A stretch of DNA of 54,837 bases from contig DXIS01000025.1 of NCBI GenBank assembly GCA_019112735.1, forward strand, positions 1 through 54,837, given 5' to 3'. The translations under genes and the position numbers were made by a program. The stretch's first letter is position 1. Each line of letters opens with the position of its first letter. The notes below the pieces were generated by a model. That model searched no databases. It saw only the letters and a program-made list of their open reading frames with translations, and was not told the origin of the DNA. The DNA is from Candidatus Mediterraneibacter guildfordensis. GTDB lineage: Bacteria > Bacillota > Clostridia > Lachnospirales > Lachnospiraceae. This document shows positions 8,225 to 15,338 of the stretch, piece by piece.

Positions 8225-8562
8225 TGCCTGTGAAACTTCAGGATATAATGGATCTTCCGGAATGCCGGACACTGGTCGGCGCAGACCCGGACCGGGAGGT
8301 CACAAAAATCTTCTGCTGCGATCTCTTAAGCATTGCCATGAGCAAAGCGCCTGCCGGCTGCGTCTGGGTGACCGTGATGGGAAACCGGAACACCCTTGCC
8401 GTGGCTTCCCTCGCCGAGGCCGCCTGCATCGTACTTGCGGAGGGCGTCTCGCTGGATGAGGGGACACTGGCCAAAGCCGGCGAAGAAGGCATCGCGGTAC
8501 TCGCCACCGAACTTCCGGTATTCGATATCGCGCTGGAGATCCATGAGGCGGGCGGCCTATGA
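8224..8562 (+). CDS. Second DRTGG-domain protein
   Basis: A 112-residue DRTGG-like protein, homologous in layout to the one at 6014: both have a leader helix, a CCDLLS or VFSADM-type strand, and an alternating pattern ending in an AVLATE-type strand. Its ATG overlaps the stop of the HydS-like gene by one base (TGATG), so it is translationally coupled. Two diverged DRTGG proteins flanking the ATPase and HydS-like genes may form a heteromeric sensor. The function is inferred only from context. Confidence 0.8.
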   Translation: MPVKLQDIMDLPECRTLVGADPDREVTKIFCCDLLSIAMSKAPAGCVWVTVMGNRNTLAVASLAEAACIVLAEGVSLDEGTLAKAGEEGIAVLATELPVFDIALEIHEAGGL

Positions 8563-9281
8563 TCCCGCTCTATTACGATCTGCACATCCATTCCTGCCTG
8601 TCCCCCTGCGGGGACGACGACATGACGCCTGCCAACCTGGTCGGGATGGCTGCCGTAAAAGGACTGGATGTGATCGCCCTCACCGACCATAATTCATGCA
8701 GAAACTGCCCTGCAGCCATGCATCACGGCGCAGAATACGGCGTCACCGTGATTCCGGGCATGGAACTGACGACAGAGGAAGAAATCCACGTGATCTGCCT
8801 CTTTCCTTCCCTTCAGGACGCCCTTTCATTTGACGCACTGATCGGGTCAAAGCTCATGCCCTTCCCGAACCGGGAGGACATCTTCGGGAAGCAGCAGATC
8901 ATGAATGAGAAAGACGAGGTAACCGGAACCGTGGAAAATCTGCTCATCAACGCGGTGTCCGTTTCTTTTGACGATGTGTTTCCCCTCGTGTCGGAATATC
9001 ACGGGATTGCCTATCCCGCCCACGTCGACAAAACGTCCACCAGCCTGATATCCAATCTGGGGTTCGTCCCTCCGGGAAGCACATTTTCCTGCGCGGAATT
9101 CCATGATTTTGCCAATCTCCACCGGATCCGCCGGGAGCATCCGTATTTTCAGGACTGCAATGTGATCTGCTGTTCCGATGCCCATTATCTGTGGGACATC
9201 CGCGAACCGGAATACCGGCTGTATGCACACTCCCGCGAAATACCGGATATACTGGAAGCGCTGAACAGGCGCAGAAGATGA
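8559..9281 (+). CDS. PHP-domain metal-dependent phosphoesterase
   Basis: A 240-residue PHP-superfamily protein. Metal-ligand motifs are visible: DLHIHSCLSPCGDD near the N-terminus, TDHNS near residue 42, the E of GMELTTEEEIH, and the late SDAHYLWD motif. Family members hydrolyse phosphate esters or nucleotides (for example RNase AM/YciV-type and histidinol phosphatase-type enzymes); the substrate cannot be told. The ATG overlaps the preceding stop by 4 nt (ATGA). As last gene of the hydrogenase-linked module it may act on a nucleotide or phosphorylated signal. Confidence 0.85.
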   Translation: MIPLYYDLHIHSCLSPCGDDDMTPANLVGMAAVKGLDVIALTDHNSCRNCPAAMHHGAEYGVTVIPGMELTTEEEIHVICLFPSLQDALSFDALIGSKLMPFPNREDIFGKQQIMNEKDEVTGTVENLLINAVSVSFDDVFPLVSEYHGIAYPAHVDKTSTSLISNLGFVPPGSTFSCAEFHDFANLHRIRREHPYFQDCNVICCSDAHYLWDIREPEYRLYAHSREIPDILEALNRRRR

Positions 9282-9322
9282 AGGTTCATAAACACCTCGT
9301 CTCCTGCGCCTGTTATTTTAAT
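9264..9322. terminator. Hairpin terminator between PHP gene and kdpE
   Basis: AACAGGCGCAG (9264-9274) pairs with CTGCGCCTGTT (9304-9314), the inner AAGATGAAGGT largely pairs with ACACCTCGTCT, and a T-rich tail follows. The stem overlaps the PHP stop codon and lies between converging genes, so it can serve both strands. Confidence 0.7.
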
Positions 9323-9325
9323 TTC

Positions 9326-10012
9326 TTACTTAAATCTGTATCCGACGCCGACTTCCGTCACGATGTGTTCCGGCTCGGACGGGTTTTTCTCAATCTTCCG
9401 CCTCAGGGTCGCCATAAATACCCTGAGCGTTCCCGCTTCCACGCCCTCGGCGTATCCCCATATCTCCTTCAGCATGTAGTGATGGGTCAGCACCTTGCCC
9501 CGGTTTGCGATCAGCAGGCAGAGGATCTTATATTCGATGGGCGTCAGATGGACTTCCTGCCCGGCCACCTCGACCCGGCGCTTCTCATAATCCACCAGCA
9601 GATCCCCGTCCTCAAATATGGAGCCCGAGCCAGTGCTGCTCTTCTCCGCTTTTCTGAGCGCCGCACGGATCCGCGCCAGCAGCTCGCCCATGTAAAACGG
9701 CTTGGTCACATAATCATCCGCCCCGGCGTCCAGAAGCCGGATCTTCTCTCCCTCTTCCTGCCTCGCCGATACAACGATCACCGGCGTGGATGCGATCTCC
9801 CGGATGCGCTTCACCACATCCAGCCCGTCCCCGTCCGGCAGTCCCAGATCCAGGATCACCAGATCCGGCCGGTTGGCATAAAAAAGGCTTAAGGCTTCTT
9901 TGACCGTCCCGGCTGTCCAGAATGTATACGCCTCTTCCTTCAGGCTGACCGACAGAAAATGTATGATGTATTTATCATCCTCGACGATCAGTATGGTCCG
10001 CTTGTTCTCCAT
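9326..10012 (-). CDS. kdpE: OmpR-family response regulator, KdpE type
   Basis: A 228-residue two-domain regulator: receiver domain with acidic pocket VEDD, phosphoacceptor Asp in LVILDLGLPDGDG and the Lys of TKPF, then a winged-helix DNA-binding domain ending in EVGVGYRF. Sequence and pairing with a KdpD-type kinase identify the KdpE subfamily. ATG 10012 is preferred over 10018 because GAGGAA sits 7 nt before it. It begins 20 nt after the kinase stop. No kdpFABC genes are in the window, so the target could be another K+ system or unrelated genes. Confidence 0.88.
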   Translation of the reverse strand: MENKRTILIVEDDKYIIHFLSVSLKEEAYTFWTAGTVKEALSLFYANRPDLVILDLGLPDGDGLDVVKRIREIASTPVIVVSARQEEGEKIRLLDAGADDYVTKPFYMGELLARIRAALRKAEKSSTGSGSIFEDGDLLVDYEKRRVEVAGQEVHLTPIEYKILCLLIANRGKVLTHHYMLKEIWGYAEGVEAGTLRVFMATLRRKIEKNPSEPEHIVTEVGVGYRFK

Positions 10013-10032
10013 GATCATTTCCTCTTTCGCTG

Positions 10033-11478
10033 TTATTTCTGATCCCCGGCTCCTGCCGCGTCCGCTGCATTCAGCCAGAATGTAAACCGGGCGCCGCCTT
10101 CCGCACGGTTCTCCGCCCAGATCTCTCCGCCGTGGGCCTCGATCACCTGCCTGCAGATGGCAAGCCCCAGTCCCATGCCGTGCTTCTGGTCAGGCCCCTG
10201 TCCGGACAGGGAGACGAATTCTCCGAAGATCGCCTGTTCCTGCCCCGGCTCGATCCCCCGCCCGTTGTCCTCAACGACAAAATACGCCCGGCCGTTCCGG
10301 TAATAGACCCGAAGCCAGATGGATCCGCCTTCCACAGTATTCTTTACCGCATTGTCCAGAAGGTTGACCAGGACCTGCACCATCAGACGCGCATCCACAT
10401 CTGCGGTAAGCACTTCCTCCGACATGGTCTGTTCGAATTTTCTCGAATCCTTCAGACCGCTCACATGACGCTCCGCCTCATAGACCAGATCTTCCAGGAC
10501 CTCTTCTTTGCGGCTGATAAACTCCGCGCCGCTCTCGATCTTCGTCATACTGAGAATATTCTCCATCGTACGTGTCAGCCACATGCTCTGCTCGCGGATA
10601 TCTTTTACCAGGCCGTCCTTCTCCCGTTCATCCGTCACACGTTTCTGCAGGATCAGGTCGCAGTCGCCGATGATCCCGGTGAGCGGCGTGCGGAAATCAT
10701 GGGAAATGCTGCGCAGCATGCTGCTTTTCAGATGTTCCCGCTCCACCTGCAGCCGGGTCTTCTCCTGCTCAGAATAAATCTTCTCCCGGTCCAGAGCGAT
10801 GCCCATCTGTCCTGCCACCGCGCGGATAAATATCTCATGCTCCGCGCTGATGCCGCGGTCCTTTGTCCAGATCCGAAGCTCTCCTGTCTGGTGCATGATG
10901 CCGCCGATGGGAAAGATCACGATCTCCCTCCGGTCATTTGTATGGTTTGTCGTTTCATCACCGGTCAGTCTGACCGAAGCCTCATATCCGGTATTTTCCC
11001 GGATGTAGTACACGCCCAGGGCGATGATCTGCTCTTCCCCGGTCACATTGATAAAGCGCTCCGACATCTCCGACATCTTCCGCGCCGTCCGTTCATTCTC
11101 TCCGGCAATGGCCGCCTGCCTGCGGAAACGCGCCGTCATCCCGGAAGAGATAAACGCCGCCGCAAGGAAAAAGGCCATCAGCACAACATCATCCGGATTC
11201 ATAATGGCAAACGTGTGCACCGGCACAGTAAAGAAAAAGTTAAAGATCAGAACACTTGCCACCGCTCCGATCACCCCGTATTCATAGCCCGACGTGAATG
11301 CACCGGTCAGCAGGACGCCGATCAGGAGGACCATGAGGATATTCTCTTTCATTACGCCGGACCAGTTCAGATAAAGACTGACCAGGCTCGCCGCCAGGAC
11401 GATCAGCGCCGTCCGCCCCAGGCAGATCAGCCGCTGCCGGTACATTTCCCGTTTATCTCCGGATTTTTCTTTCTCCAT
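10033..11478 (-). CDS. kdpD: Shortened KdpD-type sensor histidine kinase
   Basis: A 481-residue membrane kinase corresponding to the C-terminal half of KdpD. It has a four-segment DUF4118 membrane domain (about residues 18-115), a GAF-like region, a HisKA domain with H box SISHDFRTPLTG, and HATPase boxes NLLDNAVKNT, DNGRGI and GMGLGL. The roughly 400-residue KdpD sensor/universal-stress N-terminus is absent and the gene starts cleanly at an ATG with AGGAG upstream, so this is probably a natural short form rather than a broken gene. It forms an operon with kdpE. Confidence 0.88.
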   Translation of the reverse strand: MEKEKSGDKREMYRQRLICLGRTALIVLAASLVSLYLNWSGVMKENILMVLLIGVLLTGAFTSGYEYGVIGAVASVLIFNFFFTVPVHTFAIMNPDDVVLMAFFLAAAFISSGMTARFRRQAAIAGENERTARKMSEMSERFINVTGEEQIIALGVYYIRENTGYEASVRLTGDETTNHTNDRREIVIFPIGGIMHQTGELRIWTKDRGISAEHEIFIRAVAGQMGIALDREKIYSEQEKTRLQVEREHLKSSMLRSISHDFRTPLTGIIGDCDLILQKRVTDEREKDGLVKDIREQSMWLTRTMENILSMTKIESGAEFISRKEEVLEDLVYEAERHVSGLKDSRKFEQTMSEEVLTADVDARLMVQVLVNLLDNAVKNTVEGGSIWLRVYYRNGRAYFVVEDNGRGIEPGQEQAIFGEFVSLSGQGPDQKHGMGLGLAICRQVIEAHGGEIWAENRAEGGARFTFWLNAADAAGAGDQK

Positions 11479-11557
11479 GAGTCTCGTCTCCTGTCATTGA
11501 TTATCTTTTCTCATTATAGCGAATCATTTTTACAGTTACAAGCAGTTGATCATCAGC

Positions 11558-11597
11558 AAAAAGAAAACACTGCCGGAACATTTCTGCTCTGACAGTG
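11558..11597 (-). terminator. Terminator upstream of kdpD
   Basis: On the minus strand CACTGTCAGA pairs, with one mismatch, with TTCCGGCAGTG and is followed by TTTTCTTTTT. It lies between the 39-residue small gene and kdpD and would end the former's transcript. Confidence 0.65.
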
Positions 11598-11617
11598 CCT
11601 TCATTTCATTTTCTATT

Positions 11618-11737
11618 TCACCGGCTTTCTTCACGTCTGCGCCGCACCAGTCCGTCCAGTCCGCGCATCAGCCATAATCCGTATGAACCGCCTGCAATTA
11701 TGATCAAAAATAATAACAAATCTCTTAACATATCCAT
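11618..11737 (-). CDS. 39-residue single-span membrane peptide
   Basis: A short open frame with GAGGGTG directly before its ATG, encoding one hydrophobic segment (LLLFLIIIAGGSYGLWLM) followed by a basic tail (LVRRRREESR), i.e. a likely N-out, C-in membrane peptide. A terminator hairpin follows it. It is upstream of kdpD in the same orientation but separated by that terminator. KdpF is also a tiny single-span protein, but I see no sequence resemblance. Coding status rests on ribosome site, composition and terminator only. Confidence 0.5.
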   Translation of the reverse strand: MDMLRDLLLFLIIIAGGSYGLWLMRGLDGLVRRRREESR

Positions 11738-11818
11738 CACCCTCTTTTCTTATCTGTAGCATAATCTATTTTCTGTTAAGAGGGTGATAATATTGCCTGC
11801 GCGGATGTTTAGATTTTA

Positions 11819-12151
11819 TTAATGTGTATAATCCAAAAACCGGATCCCCTCGCCGAGGTCCTTTGCGATGATCTCCTTCATCTTCTTCGCAAACGGGCAG
11901 GAATAGCCGATCGGAGTTCCTTTCTGGATGCAGCTTGCAAACGCGATGGTATCCGCCCCGCGGCGGACAAGCTCTCTTGCCCGCAGGACCGCTTTCTTCG
12001 CCGGACATCCGCCGCAGTTAATAAAGCCGATGATCTCGATCTCCTCCTCGATCCCGGCAAAAGCGCCTGTCCTCTCCCGGATGGCTTTAAAATCCGTGGA
12101 ACCCGGACAGTAGTCTTCGGTCTGCATGCATCTGATGATTCCCAGCTTCAT
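11819..12151 (-). CDS. CGGC-domain protein
   Basis: A 110-residue protein of the CGGC family (named for the conserved motif, here NCGGCP at about residue 48), with further conserved cysteines at IIRCMQT, ASCIQ and YSCPFA, suggesting metal or cluster binding. Function of the family is unknown. The ATG at 12151 is chosen: GAGGAG lies 10 nt upstream, while the in-frame GTG at 12160 would leave only 1 nt. It follows the GtrA-like gene by 78 nt; a TATAAT near 12183 on this strand could give it its own promoter. Confidence 0.82.
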   Translation of the reverse strand: MKLGIIRCMQTEDYCPGSTDFKAIRERTGAFAGIEEEIEIIGFINCGGCPAKKAVLRARELVRRGADTIAFASCIQKGTPIGYSCPFAKKMKEIIAKDLGEGIRFLDYTH

Positions 12152-12229
12152 TTTCTTCACGCTCCTCTTCCCTTCGGTTTATTATACTTATCCAATCACC
12201 CCGCGGCGTGGCGTGCAATCCCGGAACGC

Positions 12230-12859
12230 TTATTTCTTCTTCGCCTCCCCTTCCGGGAAGATGATCTTGAATACAAAGAAGAAGATTACCATGGACACGC
12301 CCCCTGTGATGATTGTCACGAGGATATTGTAGACCGCCGGAGCCACATACGCCGCCGCAATAGGCATCCACAGATTATTGAACCCGTTGCAGATCAGGGA
12401 GATCACGATCCATGCGATAAAATACCACATCGCCTGGTATGCCACGTTCCCATGGCTTTTAAAGGTAATATTCCTCTGCAGCGGGAAGTTGATGCACTGC
12501 GCCACAAAAGAGCCCACCTCATAACTGATAAAGTATCCCAGGCCCCCGCCGATCAGCACGGCTCCCGCCTCATCGTAGAGCACATTATATCCCAGCAGGC
12601 TCCACGTAAAATTCACGCCGAAAATGTCCATATGCACCTGGGGCCACATAAATTCTGTGCCCGCGAGCCCTTCTCCGAGAATGCCCGGCATGAAAGTAAA
12701 AAAGAGGTACTGAATGATCGTCACACCCATGCTGAACACGAAGAAATAAAAGATCTGGTACAGCCATTTCGCCAGCTTCGGGTGTTTCTCTTCGAAATTC
12801 CCCCACAGCTTCGCCCAGCCGGTTTTTGCCCCTGCGTCCGCTTTTTTCATATCTGCCAT
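12230..12859 (-). CDS. GtrA-like multi-span membrane protein
   Basis: A 209-residue protein with four predicted membrane segments (about 36-58, 92-118, 143-163, 176-200) and the GtrA-family signature CINFPLQRNITF. GtrA-type proteins are thought to move or handle polyprenyl-linked sugars in wall or O-antigen glycosylation. The start has GGAGGGG upstream. It is 16 nt downstream of the GH3 gene in the same orientation, so it is likely part of the GH3 operon, linking sugar cleavage and envelope glycans. The substrate is unknown. Confidence 0.78.
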   Translation of the reverse strand: MADMKKADAGAKTGWAKLWGNFEEKHPKLAKWLYQIFYFFVFSMGVTIIQYLFFTFMPGILGEGLAGTEFMWPQVHMDIFGVNFTWSLLGYNVLYDEAGAVLIGGGLGYFISYEVGSFVAQCINFPLQRNITFKSHGNVAYQAMWYFIAWIVISLICNGFNNLWMPIAAAYVAPAVYNILVTIITGGVSMVIFFFVFKIIFPEGEAKKK

Positions 12860-12875
12860 GTTCTTTCCCCTCCTG

Positions 12876-15338
12876 TCACCTTTTCTTTCCCGTGATCACT
12901 CTCACATATTTCCGGTTCTGTCTCTGGTTCCGGAAGAATCCGGCGATCGTGTGCCCCAGTCCTCTGAACAGATGACCGTTCACCATAGCCACGATCCCTT
13001 CCACCATCTCCATACTCACCATGCCGCCTGTCATCTTCGCAATGGCACGGAACGGCATGTTATAGATGAACAGGATGTTAAGGTCCGGCTTTCCCGCCTC
13101 CTCGCTTTTCTTTTTCATCTTCGTCAGCTTGTTATAGACAAATCTCGCGATCGGACTTTTCGCATAATACATCTGGCAGATGGCGTCGTTGACTGTCAGT
13201 TCCCCGCTCCATTTCCCCGAGGGGATCGGACAACCTAACAATTCTCTGAATTCCCCGTCCGCCACCTGTCTGACCAGACCGGAATAGTAAGACGGCATCC
13301 GGTTCGTATAATAGGGATATGCCTCCGTCGTTCCCTGCACCTGCGTTTCTGCCGTCAGACGGATATCCAGGCAGCTGGCTCCGACCATCACCGTGTAAGC
13401 GCCGCCCTCGATCTCCCACTGGTCCGTCCGCACATTCCAGTAGCGGAACGCCTTGTCGTCAAAGGGGATCCTGACCGTTCTGCTCTCCCCGGCCTTTAAG
13501 AATACTTTCTGAAAGCCTTTCAGTTCTTTCTCCGGGCGGAAGACTCTTGCATCCGGTTTCCCGATATAGAGTTGTGCTGTTTCCGCGCCGTCCCGGCTTC
13601 CGGTATTTGTAAGAGTAAATTCCACACCTTCTCCGCTGACTTTCAGACCGCTGTACTCGAATCGCGTGTAAGAAAGCCCAAAGCCAAATGGATAGAGCAC
13701 CTTCACTTTCGCCGTGTCGTAGTAACGGTATCCTACATACAGAGCCTCCCGGTACTCCGAGTTTCTCTGCTCACTGGGGAAATATTTAAACGCCGGCGTG
13801 TCCTCATAGCGCACCGGATAAGTCTCATTCAGCCTGCCCGATGGGTTGACCTTCCCGGTAATGATATCCAGCATCGCCCCGGCTCCCGCCTGCCCGTACA
13901 GATACCCGTGGATCATCCCCTTCAGGCAGTGGTGCCACGGCATCTCCACCGCTGCGCCGGCGCTCAAAATTCCGACCACATTTTCATTAACCCGGGAAAT
14001 TGCTTCCAGGAGGATGATCTGATTCTGCGGGATCCGCATATGGGTCCGGTCAATACCCTCGGATTCGCTCAGCTCGTCGAAGCCGAAACAGTAGATCACC
14101 ACGTCCGCCGACTGTGCAAGGTCAACCGCTTCCTTCAGCAACACTTCATCCGCTTCCCCGGATCTTAAGTACCCCCTCGACACGCCGGTCAGGACCAGGT
14201 CATACGCTCCGATCAGTTCGGTCATTTTATCCAGCTTTGTCACATTGACCATGGATGAGCCGGCGCCCTGGTATCTCGGCTCAAAGGCAAAATCCCCGAT
14301 CAGCGCTACGTGGGTTCCAGGCTTTAATGGAAGGATATTCTCCCGGTTCTTTAAGAGCACCGCGCTCTGTGAGGCAGCCTTCCTTGCCAGCGCGTGGTGA
14401 GCTTCTTTATCGAAATCATCCGGCTTTGCCCTGCTGCCGTCATCACCAGCCGATGAGCCCTCAACGTCACCGGCTGTCAATGTCAATACCGCTGTCAGCA
14501 TCCGGTCCACACAGGCGTCAACCGCCGCCTCGGACAGCTTCCCTTCCTGTACCGCCCTTACGATCTGACGGGCGGAGTCCATCCCCGGCGTAGGCATCTC
14601 CAGATCGGAGCCCGCCGCCACGCCTTTAACATGGTCATTAGAACCGCCCCAGTCTGTGATCACGATCCCATCGTACCCCCATTCATCCCGGAGGATGTCT
14701 TTCAACAGATGGGTGTTCTCATTGGAGTAGGTGCCGTTCACCTGATTGTAGCTTGTCATCAGGGCTTTCGCGCCGCCCTCTTTGATGGCGATCTCAAAGC
14801 CTGTCAGGTAGATTTCTCTTAATGTCCTCTCGTCCACCACTGCATTCATGGCCATACGCCGCAGTTCCTGACTGTTCACCGCGAAGTGCTTCGGACAGGC
14901 GTATCTTCCCTGGCTCTGAATTCCCCGGATATACCCCGCCGCCATCTTGCCGGACAGGTACGGATCTTCGGAAAAATACTCAAAATTTCTCCCGCAAAGC
15001 GGACTTCTCTTAATATTGAGCCCCGGTCCCAGGACCACATGGACGCCCTGCACTTTGGCTTCTTCTCCCAGCGCCTGTCCGATCTCTTCTCCCAGTTCCG
15101 GATCCCAGCTGTTCGCCATGGTCGCCGCAGTGGGGAAACAAGTCGCGGGCAGGGAGGGGTTCAGGCCCAGGTGGTCACCCGCCCCGGCCTGCCTGCGGAT
15201 CCCGTGGGGCCCGTCCGAACAGTACATGGACGGGATCCCCAGTCGGTCAAAGTTCCAGGTCTGCCACTCCCCTTTTCCGGAAAGGAGGGCCGCCTTTTCT
15301 TCCAGCGTCATCTTCTCGATCAATTCTTTATTTTTCAT
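12876..15338 (-). CDS. Glycoside hydrolase family 3 beta-glucosidase-like enzyme
   Basis: About 820 residues in the usual GH3 order: N-terminal TIM-barrel domain with KHF (150-152) and nucleophile Asp229 in IVITDWGG, the alpha/beta sandwich domain, a fibronectin-III-like domain, then an unusual C-terminal extension of about 95 residues rich in hydrophobic and basic stretches (NMPFRAIAKMTGG onward), also seen in other Lachnospiraceae GH3 proteins as far as I recall. No signal peptide, so probably cytoplasmic or membrane associated. ATG 15338 is used; a GTG at 15353 is possible. It overlaps the upstream permuted GH3 gene by 11 nt, indicating coupling. The exact glycosidic substrate is unknown. 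Confidence 0.92.
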   Translation of the reverse strand: MKNKELIEKMTLEEKAALLSGKGEWQTWNFDRLGIPSMYCSDGPHGIRRQAGAGDHLGLNPSLPATCFPTAATMANSWDPELGEEIGQALGEEAKVQGVHVVLGPGLNIKRSPLCGRNFEYFSEDPYLSGKMAAGYIRGIQSQGRYACPKHFAVNSQELRRMAMNAVVDERTLREIYLTGFEIAIKEGGAKALMTSYNQVNGTYSNENTHLLKDILRDEWGYDGIVITDWGGSNDHVKGVAAGSDLEMPTPGMDSARQIVRAVQEGKLSEAAVDACVDRMLTAVLTLTAGDVEGSSAGDDGSRAKPDDFDKEAHHALARKAASQSAVLLKNRENILPLKPGTHVALIGDFAFEPRYQGAGSSMVNVTKLDKMTELIGAYDLVLTGVSRGYLRSGEADEVLLKEAVDLAQSADVVIYCFGFDELSESEGIDRTHMRIPQNQIILLEAISRVNENVVGILSAGAAVEMPWHHCLKGMIHGYLYGQAGAGAMLDIITGKVNPSGRLNETYPVRYEDTPAFKYFPSEQRNSEYREALYVGYRYYDTAKVKVLYPFGFGLSYTRFEYSGLKVSGEGVEFTLTNTGSRDGAETAQLYIGKPDARVFRPEKELKGFQKVFLKAGESRTVRIPFDDKAFRYWNVRTDQWEIEGGAYTVMVGASCLDIRLTAETQVQGTTEAYPYYTNRMPSYYSGLVRQVADGEFRELLGCPIPSGKWSGELTVNDAICQMYYAKSPIARFVYNKLTKMKKKSEEAGKPDLNILFIYNMPFRAIAKMTGGMVSMEMVEGIVAMVNGHLFRGLGHTIAGFFRNQRQNRKYVRVITGKKR

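Noticed and set aside
10132..11592. 486-residue plus-strand open frame
   Set aside because: Antisense shadow of kdpD; no domain seen.
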